DNA of 62,583 nt from SYFY01 sp031385325 (GTDB lineage: Bacteria; Pseudomonadota; Gammaproteobacteria; Pseudomonadales; Azotimanducaceae), in contig JANNBJ010000189.1 of the NCBI GenBank assembly GCA_031385325.1, forward strand, positions 1-62,583, given 5' to 3'. A model generated the notes under the pieces. The model saw nothing but the letters and a program-made list of their open reading frames with translations, searched no databases and was not told the DNA's origin. Position numbers and translations under genes: made by a program. Positions 54,957 through 62,583 of this stretch are shown here, piece after piece. Each line of letters opens with the position of its first letter. Position 1 is the first letter of the stretch.

Positions 54957-55777
54957 GGAGAATTCCTCACAGTCAGTCCATCGCGAACCCGCGCGAAGCG
55001 TGGGTGGCGAAACGGTTTGCCGGGCTCAAGATCACGAATGTCAGCGTAAAACGGTCCTGCCGCGCCAGGCCGAACAGCGGAGAAACAGTGTTCGCCGAAG
55101 TAGCGCAAGGTCAACGTGCGACGTTCGGTGATCGTTTTGTCCACAGCGCCGCCACCGTGCAGGGTTGAGGTGTGAAAGGCAATGACGTCGCCCGGCTTGG
55201 TCGCCCAGGAGACAATGTCGAAGTGGCTTCGATCAGCCTCGATGTCTGGCAGCGTCGGCAGGGTCGGCGACGGAAAAATCGGCAGGGTTGGATCAACGGG
55301 ATCAAATCGGGTCGTATTGAAGAGCGTGCCTCGATGCGAGCCGCGCACAAATTCCAGACCATAGCCTGGCGGCAGCGATTCGAAGGAAATCCAGAAGGCG
55401 ATGAGGTGTTCGCCTTCCACGGCCAGGTACGACGTGTCCTGATGCCAGGGAGTACGGCCTGCCGAACCCTGTTTGCGGAACACCTGCTCATACATGTACC
55501 AGACCGGCGATCCAGCCCAGAGTTGTGAGGCCACATCCGGTAACGGTGTGGTGTGGATGATCCTGTCATACGCCGCAGGCGAATCAGGGTTGCACAGATC
55601 CTGGAACGCGCCCTTGGCGCCGGGCAACAAACCACTCGCCAGAGGCCCCGGGTGTTCAACGCTCCAGCGCCATGCGTCGAAACAGGCCGCGAGTTGATCC
55701 TGGTCCAGCAGATTTTCGAGTAGCAGCACGCCGTCCTGCCTGAACCCTTGTATCTGTTCTTCAGTGAGTGTGTTCAT
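54953..55777 (-). CDS. Phytanoyl-CoA dioxygenase (PhyH) family protein
   Basis: 274 aa. Fe(II)/2-oxoglutarate ligands: PWHQDTSYLAVEG (HxD), HTSTLHGGGAVDK (distal His) and an Arg in ERRTLTLRYF for 2-oxoglutarate. EQIQGFRQDGVLLLENLLD is the usual PhyH start. It overlaps both neighbours by ATGA. Substrate unknown; the context of epoxide hydrolase and exporter suggests oxidation of a small hydrophobic compound. Confidence 0.88.
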   Translation of the reverse strand: MNTLTEEQIQGFRQDGVLLLENLLDQDQLAACFDAWRWSVEHPGPLASGLLPGAKGAFQDLCNPDSPAAYDRIIHTTPLPDVASQLWAGSPVWYMYEQVFRKQGSAGRTPWHQDTSYLAVEGEHLIAFWISFESLPPGYGLEFVRGSHRGTLFNTTRFDPVDPTLPIFPSPTLPTLPDIEADRSHFDIVSWATKPGDVIAFHTSTLHGGGAVDKTITERRTLTLRYFGEHCFSAVRPGAAGPFYADIRDLEPGKPFRHPRFARVRDGLTVRNSP

Positions 55778-57006
55778 GGTGATGCCCGAGCAGGAGGTGG
55801 GATCGCAGGTGGTGTAATCGTCAGTGCAATCAGATTGGCGATGACCACCGATGTCAACATGATGGTCATGACCGGCCGCAGCGTGCCGTCGTGCAGGGTG
55901 GCCGCCAGCGCGCCCAACAATCCACCGAACACAAAGCTGGAAGTTGCCATCAGTGACGAGGCACTGCCCGCCAGCCGATCGAACATCGGCAGATACAGCG
56001 CGTTGACCGAAGGTCCGATCATGCCTGCCGTGCCAATGCCCAGCGCGAGCAGTGGCGTGAACATGGAAGTGGTCGGGTTGGTCAGATACACCAGCAAGGT
56101 CACGGCGGAGATGGCCAGCACCTGTATGGACCGCCCAACGCGAAACAGCGTAAATGACGCAACCCTGCCGACCAGCCGTGATGTGGTCAGGGAGAAAACC
56201 ATCATGACGACGACGTTGGCGCCGAAGTAGAAGACAAATTGATTGGCGCCGACATCAAAGTATTCGAGATAGATGAAGGCGGAATTGGTAATGAAAACCA
56301 TCATCACCGAAGTGATCAGGCCCTGGGTGAAGATGTATCTCAGGGGCAGCAGACGACCATCCACCCGCATTCGCAGCACTGCAGCGTATTGGGGCAGGAT
56401 CGAAGCAAGACTGATCTTGTGTCCGGGATTCTTGACGGTTTCGCCGATGGCCGGAAACGCCAGGGCCACGAGCACTGCATACAGCGCCAGAAAAATGAAG
56501 ATCGACTGCCAGCCGACGTGTAACAAAGCCGCACCAATGGCCGGTGCGAACAGCGGTGCACCGAGCAGGATGAGCATCACCAGTGGATATCGCTTGGCGG
56601 CTTCTGCGGGCGGATAGCTGTCGCGAATCATCGCCATGGCCACCACCGTTGCGAAGCCGCCGCCGATTGCCTGAATGGCGCGCAGGATCTGCACCATGCC
56701 GATGCTGTGTGCCAGTGCGATCAGGACCGAGCAGATCGCAAGCACAGCAAGCCCGGCAATCGCCACTCGCATGCGTCCGATCTGGTCGGAGATCGGCCCA
56801 CCAAAAACCTGACCGATGGCATAACCGATCAAAAAGCTGCTGACCGTGACGTTGACACCCACGATATCCGTCCCGAGCGATCTGGCCATGGTCGGCAGCG
56901 CCGGCAGATAGGCGTCGATGGCGAGTGGACCGATTCCGATCAATGCAGCAACGAAGCCCACCAGATAACGGTGTGGCGCCTTGATCGGCAAGCTGGTCTG
57001 GTTCAT
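55774..57006 (-). CDS. Bcr/CflA-family drug exporter (MFS)
   Basis: 410 aa, twelve TM segments. IDAYLPALPTMARSLG and the loop GGPISDQIGRMRV are DHA1 Bcr/CflA features. It probably pumps a substrate or toxic intermediate out of the cytoplasm. It starts 24 bp after the epoxide hydrolase stop and ends in an ATGA overlap with PhyH. Confidence 0.87.
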   Translation of the reverse strand: MNQTSLPIKAPHRYLVGFVAALIGIGPLAIDAYLPALPTMARSLGTDIVGVNVTVSSFLIGYAIGQVFGGPISDQIGRMRVAIAGLAVLAICSVLIALAHSIGMVQILRAIQAIGGGFATVVAMAMIRDSYPPAEAAKRYPLVMLILLGAPLFAPAIGAALLHVGWQSIFIFLALYAVLVALAFPAIGETVKNPGHKISLASILPQYAAVLRMRVDGRLLPLRYIFTQGLITSVMMVFITNSAFIYLEYFDVGANQFVFYFGANVVVMMVFSLTTSRLVGRVASFTLFRVGRSIQVLAISAVTLLVYLTNPTTSMFTPLLALGIGTAGMIGPSVNALYLPMFDRLAGSASSLMATSSFVFGGLLGALAATLHDGTLRPVMTIMLTSVVIANLIALTITPPAIPPPARASP

Positions 57007-57030
57007 GAGGTCTGGGTCACGACAGGAGTT

Positions 57031-58185
57031 TCAACGCGGATCGATGACGGCAAAACAGCAACGCATCTCCTGCACGAACAGATCCGGTTGTTCAAACGCG
57101 GCGAAATGGCCGCCCTTGTCGAGTTGATTCCAATAGACGATGTTGCGATATCGTTCTGCCGCCCATGAGCGCGGTGTTGGCACGATCTCCTGGGGGAAGA
57201 TGCTGCAGCCGGTGGGCAGTTTTACGGTGTTGTCCTGGCCTGCTCCAAAGGCGCGACCAAAACTCTCCCAGTACAACCGGCCGGATGAAGCGCCCGAGTT
57301 GGTCAGCCAGTACAGCATGATGTTGTCGAGCAGTTCGTCACGGCTGAGGACGTTTTCCGGGTGGCCTGAACAGTCTGTCCAGCGCCAGTACTTTTCCAGT
57401 ATCCACATGGCCTGTCCAACCGGTGAATCCGCCAGTTCATAACCGACCGTCTGCGGCCTTGTTGCCTGCTGCCTGGAATATCCGGAGTCCCAGTCCTGGT
57501 AATCCTTGGCCCGTGCGAGCGCGTGTTTGTCTTCGGCGGTCGGATTTTTCAGTGCGTCCTTGGTAGCACGGGCGTTGGGCATGTTGACGTGGATACCCTT
57601 GCATCGGCCAAGATTCTGCATGCCGATGGCGGTGGTGACAGCCGAGCCCCAATCACCGCCCTGGGCGAAGTAGCTTGCATAACCGAGCCGCTGCATCAGC
57701 TGATCCCAGGCGGTGGCAATGTGATCAACACCCCAGCCTGTCGTCACCGGTTTGGCGGAAAAACCGTAACCCGGCAGCGATGGACACACCACATGAAACG
57801 CATCAGTCGCCTTGCCACCGTGTTCTTCCGGATGGGTCAGTGGCCGGATGACTTTGACAAATTCCACCACGGATCCTGGCCAGCCGTGGGTGATGACGAT
57901 GGGGCGAGCCTGTGCATGCGGGCTGCGGGCGTGAATGAAGTGGATGTCGAGCCCGTCGATGGTGGTCACAAACTGATCAAAGGTATTGAGCCGCGCTTCC
58001 CGCGCACGCCAGTCGTACCCGGTTGCCCAGTAGCGACAGAATTCCTTCGCATACGTGAGCGGCACACCTTGAGTCCAGTCATCCGGCGTTTCACGCTCTG
58101 CCCAGCGGGTGTCGTTCAGCCGTTGGCGAAGATCGTCCAGATCAGCCTGGGGGATCGCGATGCGAAAGGGTCGAACGTCGGTCAT
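57031..58185 (-). CDS. Epoxide hydrolase of the EHN family
   Basis: 384 aa. An EHN N-terminal domain (PFRIAIPQADLDDLRQRLNDT; W..G....LKEFC-like) precedes an alpha/beta hydrolase: HGWPGSVVEF oxyanion motif, QGGDWGSAV with nucleophile Asp, and EQPD/HFAAFEQP for the His-containing loop. It should open an epoxide through an alkyl-enzyme intermediate. It heads the operon EHN-Bcr-PhyH-hydrolase. Juvenile-hormone-type or terpenoid epoxides are possible substrates; none can be chosen from sequence. Confidence 0.88.
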   Translation of the reverse strand: MTDVRPFRIAIPQADLDDLRQRLNDTRWAERETPDDWTQGVPLTYAKEFCRYWATGYDWRAREARLNTFDQFVTTIDGLDIHFIHARSPHAQARPIVITHGWPGSVVEFVKVIRPLTHPEEHGGKATDAFHVVCPSLPGYGFSAKPVTTGWGVDHIATAWDQLMQRLGYASYFAQGGDWGSAVTTAIGMQNLGRCKGIHVNMPNARATKDALKNPTAEDKHALARAKDYQDWDSGYSRQQATRPQTVGYELADSPVGQAMWILEKYWRWTDCSGHPENVLSRDELLDNIMLYWLTNSGASSGRLYWESFGRAFGAGQDNTVKLPTGCSIFPQEIVPTPRSWAAERYRNIVYWNQLDKGGHFAAFEQPDLFVQEMRCCFAVIDPR

Positions 58186-58281
58186 GGACTGCCCAGGTGG
58201 AAGGATTGAGCGGCTGATTATGGGGGGGCGAACGGGGGTCTGGCCATCGCTTGATTCAAGGCCGGGATGACCGGGTGACGG

Positions 58282-61014
58282 TTATGGGACCGGGGTTGTC
58301 TGCAGGTTGCGCAGCAGCTTCCGGAGTTCAGGGCGACAGCTGCCGCAGTTGGTGCCAGCCCTGGTGTGGTGTCCGAGTTCACCAACATCACTGGCAAGAC
58401 CCTCTTCAATCGCTCGCGCGAGCGTGTTTCGACCGACCCCAAAACAGCTGCAGACAATCGGACCTGCGTCGGTGCCGGGGTCGCTCAACACGCCAGCGAG
58501 CAGACGATGGGCCCGTCCTGTTTCGATCGTGGTGCTCATCAGTGCTGCCATTTCCGTCACCGAGGGTAACGAGCGGGTCGACGGACCGACAAAGGCCAGG
58601 GCGATGACACGCGATTGTGCATACCACATCCAGGCTTGATGGCCGGAGTGTTCATCGGCGTATCGCGCGCTCATCACGTCAGGACCCAACTGTGTGTTGA
58701 CGGCTTCCCTGAAAGCCTGTGGTGAGCCGCGTCCTGCAAGTTTCCAGCGATAACCCTCGGGACCACGGGCGCGAGTGGCATGAACCAGTGTCCGGTCGTG
58801 AGGAAGTTCGTTCCCGCCCATGAATACACCTTGCCAGTCGACCAGGCTGCGAGTGATACGGACAGGCGTGTGTTTGAATTCGGGCTGGCCGGAGATCGGA
58901 TCCACTGCCGGCTTGACCAGTCCATCAACAGCGCCACTGAGTGAAGTTGTTCTCGACCAGTGCATGGGCAGAAAGACGTCTCCCTCGCGCACTTCGTCGC
59001 TGATGACAACTCGCGCGATGCCGGTTCCCCAGGCGCTGGTGATGTCCGCCAGATCCGCTTCTTCCACGCCCAGTCTCGTGGCATCGACGGGATGCATGGC
59101 CAACACCGGTTCGTCGATGTGCTGTGACAGCGTTGGTGATCGTCCGGTTCGTGTCAGTGTGTGCCAATGGTCGCGAATACGGCCGGTGAGCAGCGCCATC
59201 TCGCCGGCAGCTAACGTATTGGCTGGGCCGCGTGGGGTGATCGGAACGAGATGCGCGCGACCATCGGCGTGGTAGAACCGACCGTCGCCGAGCAGTCGAG
59301 GGGTACCGATGGGTGCCTCTGCAAGATCTGCAAGACTCGGGCGCGTTTGTGCGCTGTCCTCATCAAGAGGAATCGGCCATTGCACGGGCTTGAGTGTGTC
59401 GTATGAAGGAACACCGCCGCGCAGCAGTCCGGCGAGGTTCAACGCCCTGGCGCCATTGTTCTCGAAGTTTGTCAGTGCTGCGTATTCCAGGAAAATTTCA
59501 GCGGCAGACTGGAAGGGAAATGCCTGCGCAAATCCCATGCGTCTGGCCACTTCGGTAATGATCCACCAGTCGGCTCGCGCGAGTCCTGCGCTCGCAAGAA
59601 AGGCGCGCTGACGAGAGATACGCCGCTCCGAGTTCGTGACAGTGCCGTCCTTTTCTCCCCATCCGGTTGCCGGCAGACGAACATGGGCAAAGTCGAGCGT
59701 ATCGGTCCGGGCGACGCAGTCTGAGACGATGACGAGCGGGCAATTGGCCAGCGCTTCGCGCACGGCATTGGCATCGGGCATGCTGGCGGCTGGATTGGTG
59801 GCCATCACCCAGACCGCCTTGATGGACCCGTTCCGCACAGCCTCGAACATGTCGACAGCCTTGAGGCCCGGCTGCCGAGCGATCTCAGGCGCGTTCCAGA
59901 ATCGTCCGACACGATCGGCCTGATCAAAGTCCATGTGCGCCGCCAGTGTATTGGCGAGGCCTCCCACTTCTCGGCCGCCCATGGCGTTGGGCTGTCCGGT
60001 GATCGAAAACGCGCCTGCGCCTTCCCTGCCCAGGCGATTGGTTGCCAGATGGCAATTGATGATCGCGTTACCTTTGTCGACGCCGCTGCTCGACTGATTG
60101 ATGCCCTGGGAGAAAATCGTCAGCACTTTCGCGGTTTGTGCAAAGCGCTCGAAAAATGTCTGTACCTGCAGTTCGGTGAGTCCACACCGTTTTGCTGTGC
60201 TCCGGCTATCCGGCGTATCGTTCTGCGCCAGAGCGATCGCGTCACTGAGGCCGTGGTGCGCAGGCAATGTGTCAGACGAAATGAAACCGTGTCCGGATAG
60301 ATGAGCCAGCAGTCCATTCCACAGCCACGCATCCGTGCCAGGTTGTATTGGCAGATGTTGATCAGCGTCCTCGCAGGTTGCCGTTCGCCGCGGATCGATG
60401 ACGATGATCTGTGTGCCGTGATCCGCCCTGGCAGCCGTCAGCCGCTGGTAGAGCACCGGATGGCACCAGGCGAAGTTCGAGCCGACAAGAATGACCAGAT
60501 CGGCCAGTTCGATGTCGGCATAACAGTTGGCCACGATGTCTTCGCCGAAGGCGCGCTTGTGAGCGGCGACGGCGGATGACATGCAGAGCCGTGAGTTCGT
60601 ATCGATGTTGGCGCTACCGATGAAACCCTTCATGAGCTTGTTGGCGACGTAATAGTCTTCGGTCAGCAGTTGCCCGGAGACGTAAAACGCGATGGCGTCC
60701 GGTCCGTGTTCATCGCGAATTCTGGCCAGTGAAGTTGCCACATGCTCCAGTGCTTCGTCCCAATCGGCGGACCGCCCGAGAATACTTGGCTGGAGCAGCC
60801 GTTCATCCGTGCCAATCGTCTCGAGCAGGCGAGTGCCCTTGCTGCACAGCCGGCCAAAGTTGGCGGGATGATCCGGATCACCACGCAATTGCAGACCATC
60901 GGTCACTGAATGTTCGATCAGCACTCCGCAACCCACGCCGCAATACGGGCACGTCGTGTGCACGGCAGAGCCAGTGCGCACGATGATTTCCGGAGCGTAA
61001 TCAGTAACAGTCAC
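58282..61014 (-). CDS. nasA: Assimilatory nitrate reductase, molybdopterin catalytic subunit
   Basis: 910 aa. The N-terminal [4Fe-4S] motif is TTCPYCGVGCGV...GRLCSKG; NSRLCMSSAV carries the Mo-ligand Cys. The molybdopterin-guanine-dinucleotide domains follow, and the C-terminus has a Bfd-like [2Fe-2S] domain (CSCFGVG...GTNCGSC). GTG at 61014 has GGAAG upstream and overlaps the flavoprotein stop by 14 bp; an earlier frame start at 61080 would overlap 80 bp. The enzyme is cytoplasmic and reduces nitrate to nitrite for assimilation, using electrons from the flavoprotein. Confidence 0.9.
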   Translation of the reverse strand: MTVTDYAPEIIVRTGSAVHTTCPYCGVGCGVLIEHSVTDGLQLRGDPDHPANFGRLCSKGTRLLETIGTDERLLQPSILGRSADWDEALEHVATSLARIRDEHGPDAIAFYVSGQLLTEDYYVANKLMKGFIGSANIDTNSRLCMSSAVAAHKRAFGEDIVANCYADIELADLVILVGSNFAWCHPVLYQRLTAARADHGTQIIVIDPRRTATCEDADQHLPIQPGTDAWLWNGLLAHLSGHGFISSDTLPAHHGLSDAIALAQNDTPDSRSTAKRCGLTELQVQTFFERFAQTAKVLTIFSQGINQSSSGVDKGNAIINCHLATNRLGREGAGAFSITGQPNAMGGREVGGLANTLAAHMDFDQADRVGRFWNAPEIARQPGLKAVDMFEAVRNGSIKAVWVMATNPAASMPDANAVREALANCPLVIVSDCVARTDTLDFAHVRLPATGWGEKDGTVTNSERRISRQRAFLASAGLARADWWIITEVARRMGFAQAFPFQSAAEIFLEYAALTNFENNGARALNLAGLLRGGVPSYDTLKPVQWPIPLDEDSAQTRPSLADLAEAPIGTPRLLGDGRFYHADGRAHLVPITPRGPANTLAAGEMALLTGRIRDHWHTLTRTGRSPTLSQHIDEPVLAMHPVDATRLGVEEADLADITSAWGTGIARVVISDEVREGDVFLPMHWSRTTSLSGAVDGLVKPAVDPISGQPEFKHTPVRITRSLVDWQGVFMGGNELPHDRTLVHATRARGPEGYRWKLAGRGSPQAFREAVNTQLGPDVMSARYADEHSGHQAWMWYAQSRVIALAFVGPSTRSLPSVTEMAALMSTTIETGRAHRLLAGVLSDPGTDAGPIVCSCFGVGRNTLARAIEEGLASDVGELGHHTRAGTNCGSCRPELRKLLRNLQTTPVP

Positions 61015-62554
61015 GAAGGTATCTTCCGTCGGCCGCCATCTGGCGAACGTAGGCTTCAGCGTCATCTGGGCTGCAACCACCGTGTTCTTCGATCAACGCG
61101 AGTAACGCGGTGTGGACATCAACAGCCATTCTTGAGGCATCACCGCAGACGGCGAGGACAGCGCCACTGTCGATCCATTGCCATAACCGTGCGGACTGCT
61201 CCTGCATGCGGTGTTGAACGTAGACCTTCATGTCAGTGTCCCGGGAAAACGCGAGATCCATCGCGGCGAGTGAACCTTCGTCCACGTAACGCTGCAAACG
61301 CTCTTCATAGAGATAGTCGGAGCGACGGCGAGGATTACCAAAGAACAGCCAGTTCTGGCCACGGTGACCACGTGCGCGACGTTCGTCGATGAAGGAGAGA
61401 AACGGTGCGACACCGGTTCCAGGGCCGATCATGATCAGATCGCGATCCCCGTCCGGCAGTCGGAAGCCAGGATTGGAATGGATGAAGACCGGCACCTTGG
61501 CGCCGTCCCGAAGTCGTTCAGTGAGGCAGCTGGAGGCGACACCGTTGCGTTGCCGGTTACCTCGCTGATAGCTGACGAGGCCGACCACCAGATGGGTTTC
61601 CAGAGGATGCAGGCTCGGTGCCGAAGAGATGGAATACAGGCGAGGCTGCAGGGGCAACGCCGTTTTCTGAAATGACGCCAGATCAAGCGTGATCGCCGGA
61701 AATCGCTCGAGCAGTTCAAGCACGTCGCAGCCCCGTTCCGGCCCCTGCGCGGCCAGAATCGCCAGAACTGCCTGGTCGCTGCCCGACGCACTGCGGCCCA
61801 GCAGTTCGAGCAGGGCATCACTGGATTCGTTGAGATCCAGTTGTGTGGTCAGCAACTCGCGTGCGCTGATGGCCCGGCCTTGATGGTTCATGAGGTCGTC
61901 TGGATGCGCGTCGAGTCGAGCCAGCATGCGTGTCACCAGGAAAGGTTCGTTGGCGACCATGACCCCCAGCGCGTCACCCGCCGCGTAACCCCCATGTTCA
62001 GTGGTCAATTCAAAAGCGACTTCACTGGTGACACGATCGGAGCTTGCACGGGTCAGTCTGGCCCGGCGTCTAAAAGTGGCGATGACAGGATTGTCACGCG
62101 ACGAGCCAGTCTTTTCGGTGACAGTGTCCGGTCTGGTGATGGTCCGCGGCGTTGTGGAAGCCGCTGGCGCGTCATCGGCCTCTACCAATAGCAGTTTGAT
62201 GAGTCTTCGGGTTTCGCGACCACCAGGCACACACCGTGTGGTATCGGTTTCGCGGTTGTCATTCAAGGCGGCTGCATAGTCCTTGCAGTCATATCCGCAC
62301 TGACCACAGTCCTGCTGACCCATGGCTGCGTAGAGACGCTCGCGCCGGAGGCGTCCCTCGGCCAGTTTCATGCGTTCTTCGATCGGCAGAGTCATGTCGT
62401 GCCACGGAGCGGTTTCGGTAGTAGCTGTATCGGTGCGTGATAGTGCGCCGTTGTGACCCTGCGCCATGGAACCTGCGAGACAATCTGCCAACAGTTGACT
62501 CAGCCAGGTTCGCTGTTCTGCTGTGAACGGCGCAGTGTCGGGCAAGAGCATCAC
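61001..62554 (-). CDS. CysJ-like FAD/NADPH reductase with N-terminal Fe-S cluster domain
   Basis: 517 aa. Residues about 95-112 hold CGQCGYDCKDYA, a PF04060-type Fe-S motif (CGxCG..C). The FAD domain has RLYSISSAPS, and the NADPH site is MIGPGTGVAPFLSFIDERR with a later CGDASRMA. There is no FMN domain as in full CysJ. It ends just before and overlapping nasA, so it is probably the electron donor of nitrate reductase (functional NasB). An SD for the ATG at 62554 falls close to the window edge and cannot be judged. Confidence 0.85.
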   Translation of the reverse strand: MMLLPDTAPFTAEQRTWLSQLLADCLAGSMAQGHNGALSRTDTATTETAPWHDMTLPIEERMKLAEGRLRRERLYAAMGQQDCGQCGYDCKDYAAALNDNRETDTTRCVPGGRETRRLIKLLLVEADDAPAASTTPRTITRPDTVTEKTGSSRDNPVIATFRRRARLTRASSDRVTSEVAFELTTEHGGYAAGDALGVMVANEPFLVTRMLARLDAHPDDLMNHQGRAISARELLTTQLDLNESSDALLELLGRSASGSDQAVLAILAAQGPERGCDVLELLERFPAITLDLASFQKTALPLQPRLYSISSAPSLHPLETHLVVGLVSYQRGNRQRNGVASSCLTERLRDGAKVPVFIHSNPGFRLPDGDRDLIMIGPGTGVAPFLSFIDERRARGHRGQNWLFFGNPRRRSDYLYEERLQRYVDEGSLAAMDLAFSRDTDMKVYVQHRMQEQSARLWQWIDSGAVLAVCGDASRMAVDVHTALLALIEEHGGCSPDDAEAYVRQMAADGRYLRDCY

Positions 62555-62583
62555 GATACGACGCCTGCACTGGAAAGGCTGGG

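Overview
The window looks like the chromosome of a free-living, probably marine gammaproteobacterium. The basis is the gene content: paired TonB-dependent receptors with VVVTGSYIKG-type plugs, CaiB/BaiF CoA transferases, phytanoyl-CoA-type dioxygenases, phenylacetyl-CoA epoxidase, sulfatases, an autotransporter, and the GTG/TTG use and GC-rich codons typical of that group. No 16S rRNA or other lineage marker is present, so the assignment is an inference.

Layout. 1-257: the end of a probable IS21-like element running off the left edge, then tRNA-Ala(GGC). 498-8385: an SGNH hydrolase faces a tight minus-strand operon (HAD-UbiA fusion, GtrA, DprE1-like, DprE2-like, AftB-like GT-C enzyme, second polytopic membrane protein). 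Its order matches the mycobacterial polyprenyl-phospho-arabinose locus. 8908-20161: two metal-dependent dipeptidase/amidohydrolase genes, a fused double CaiB CoA transferase with an unknown Rossmann-like partner, an AmpG-like transporter, an AhpD/CMD-family gene with an in-frame TGA, an AlkD-like protein and a serine hydrolase. 20345-32504: a catabolic island (SDR, PhyH dioxygenase, enoyl-CoA hydratase, two large TonB receptors, an HCCA-isomerase-like protein, TetR regulator). 32790-43849: arylsulfatase, Nudix, paaABCDE, S9 peptidase, alkylsulfatase and PIG-L deacetylase. 43908-53599: a GPH symporter, a Ser/Thr kinase overlapping a secreted caspase-like protease, and a divergent giant autotransporter. 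53676-58185: a translationally coupled operon (EHN epoxide hydrolase, Bcr/CflA exporter, PhyH, beta-lactamase-like). 58282-62554: assimilatory nitrate reductase and a CysJ-like flavoprotein reductase.

The most notable observations are three. (1) The CMD/AhpD-like gene (16811-17359, minus) is interrupted by a single in-frame TGA exactly where the second Cys of the CxxC redox motif belongs, and a strong stem-loop with a GGC apical loop starts just after it. This is a predicted selenoprotein (CxxU) that ordinary gene callers would split into two short ORFs. (2) The arabinofuranose-type operon lies in a Gram-negative context, has a HAD phosphatase fused to the UbiA transferase, and has Ala at the DprE1 position of the benzothiazinone-target Cys. 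(3) A membrane Ser/Thr kinase with a predicted periplasmic TPR tail is translationally coupled to a signal-peptide-bearing caspase-like protein, a possible two-protein envelope stress or cell-death module.
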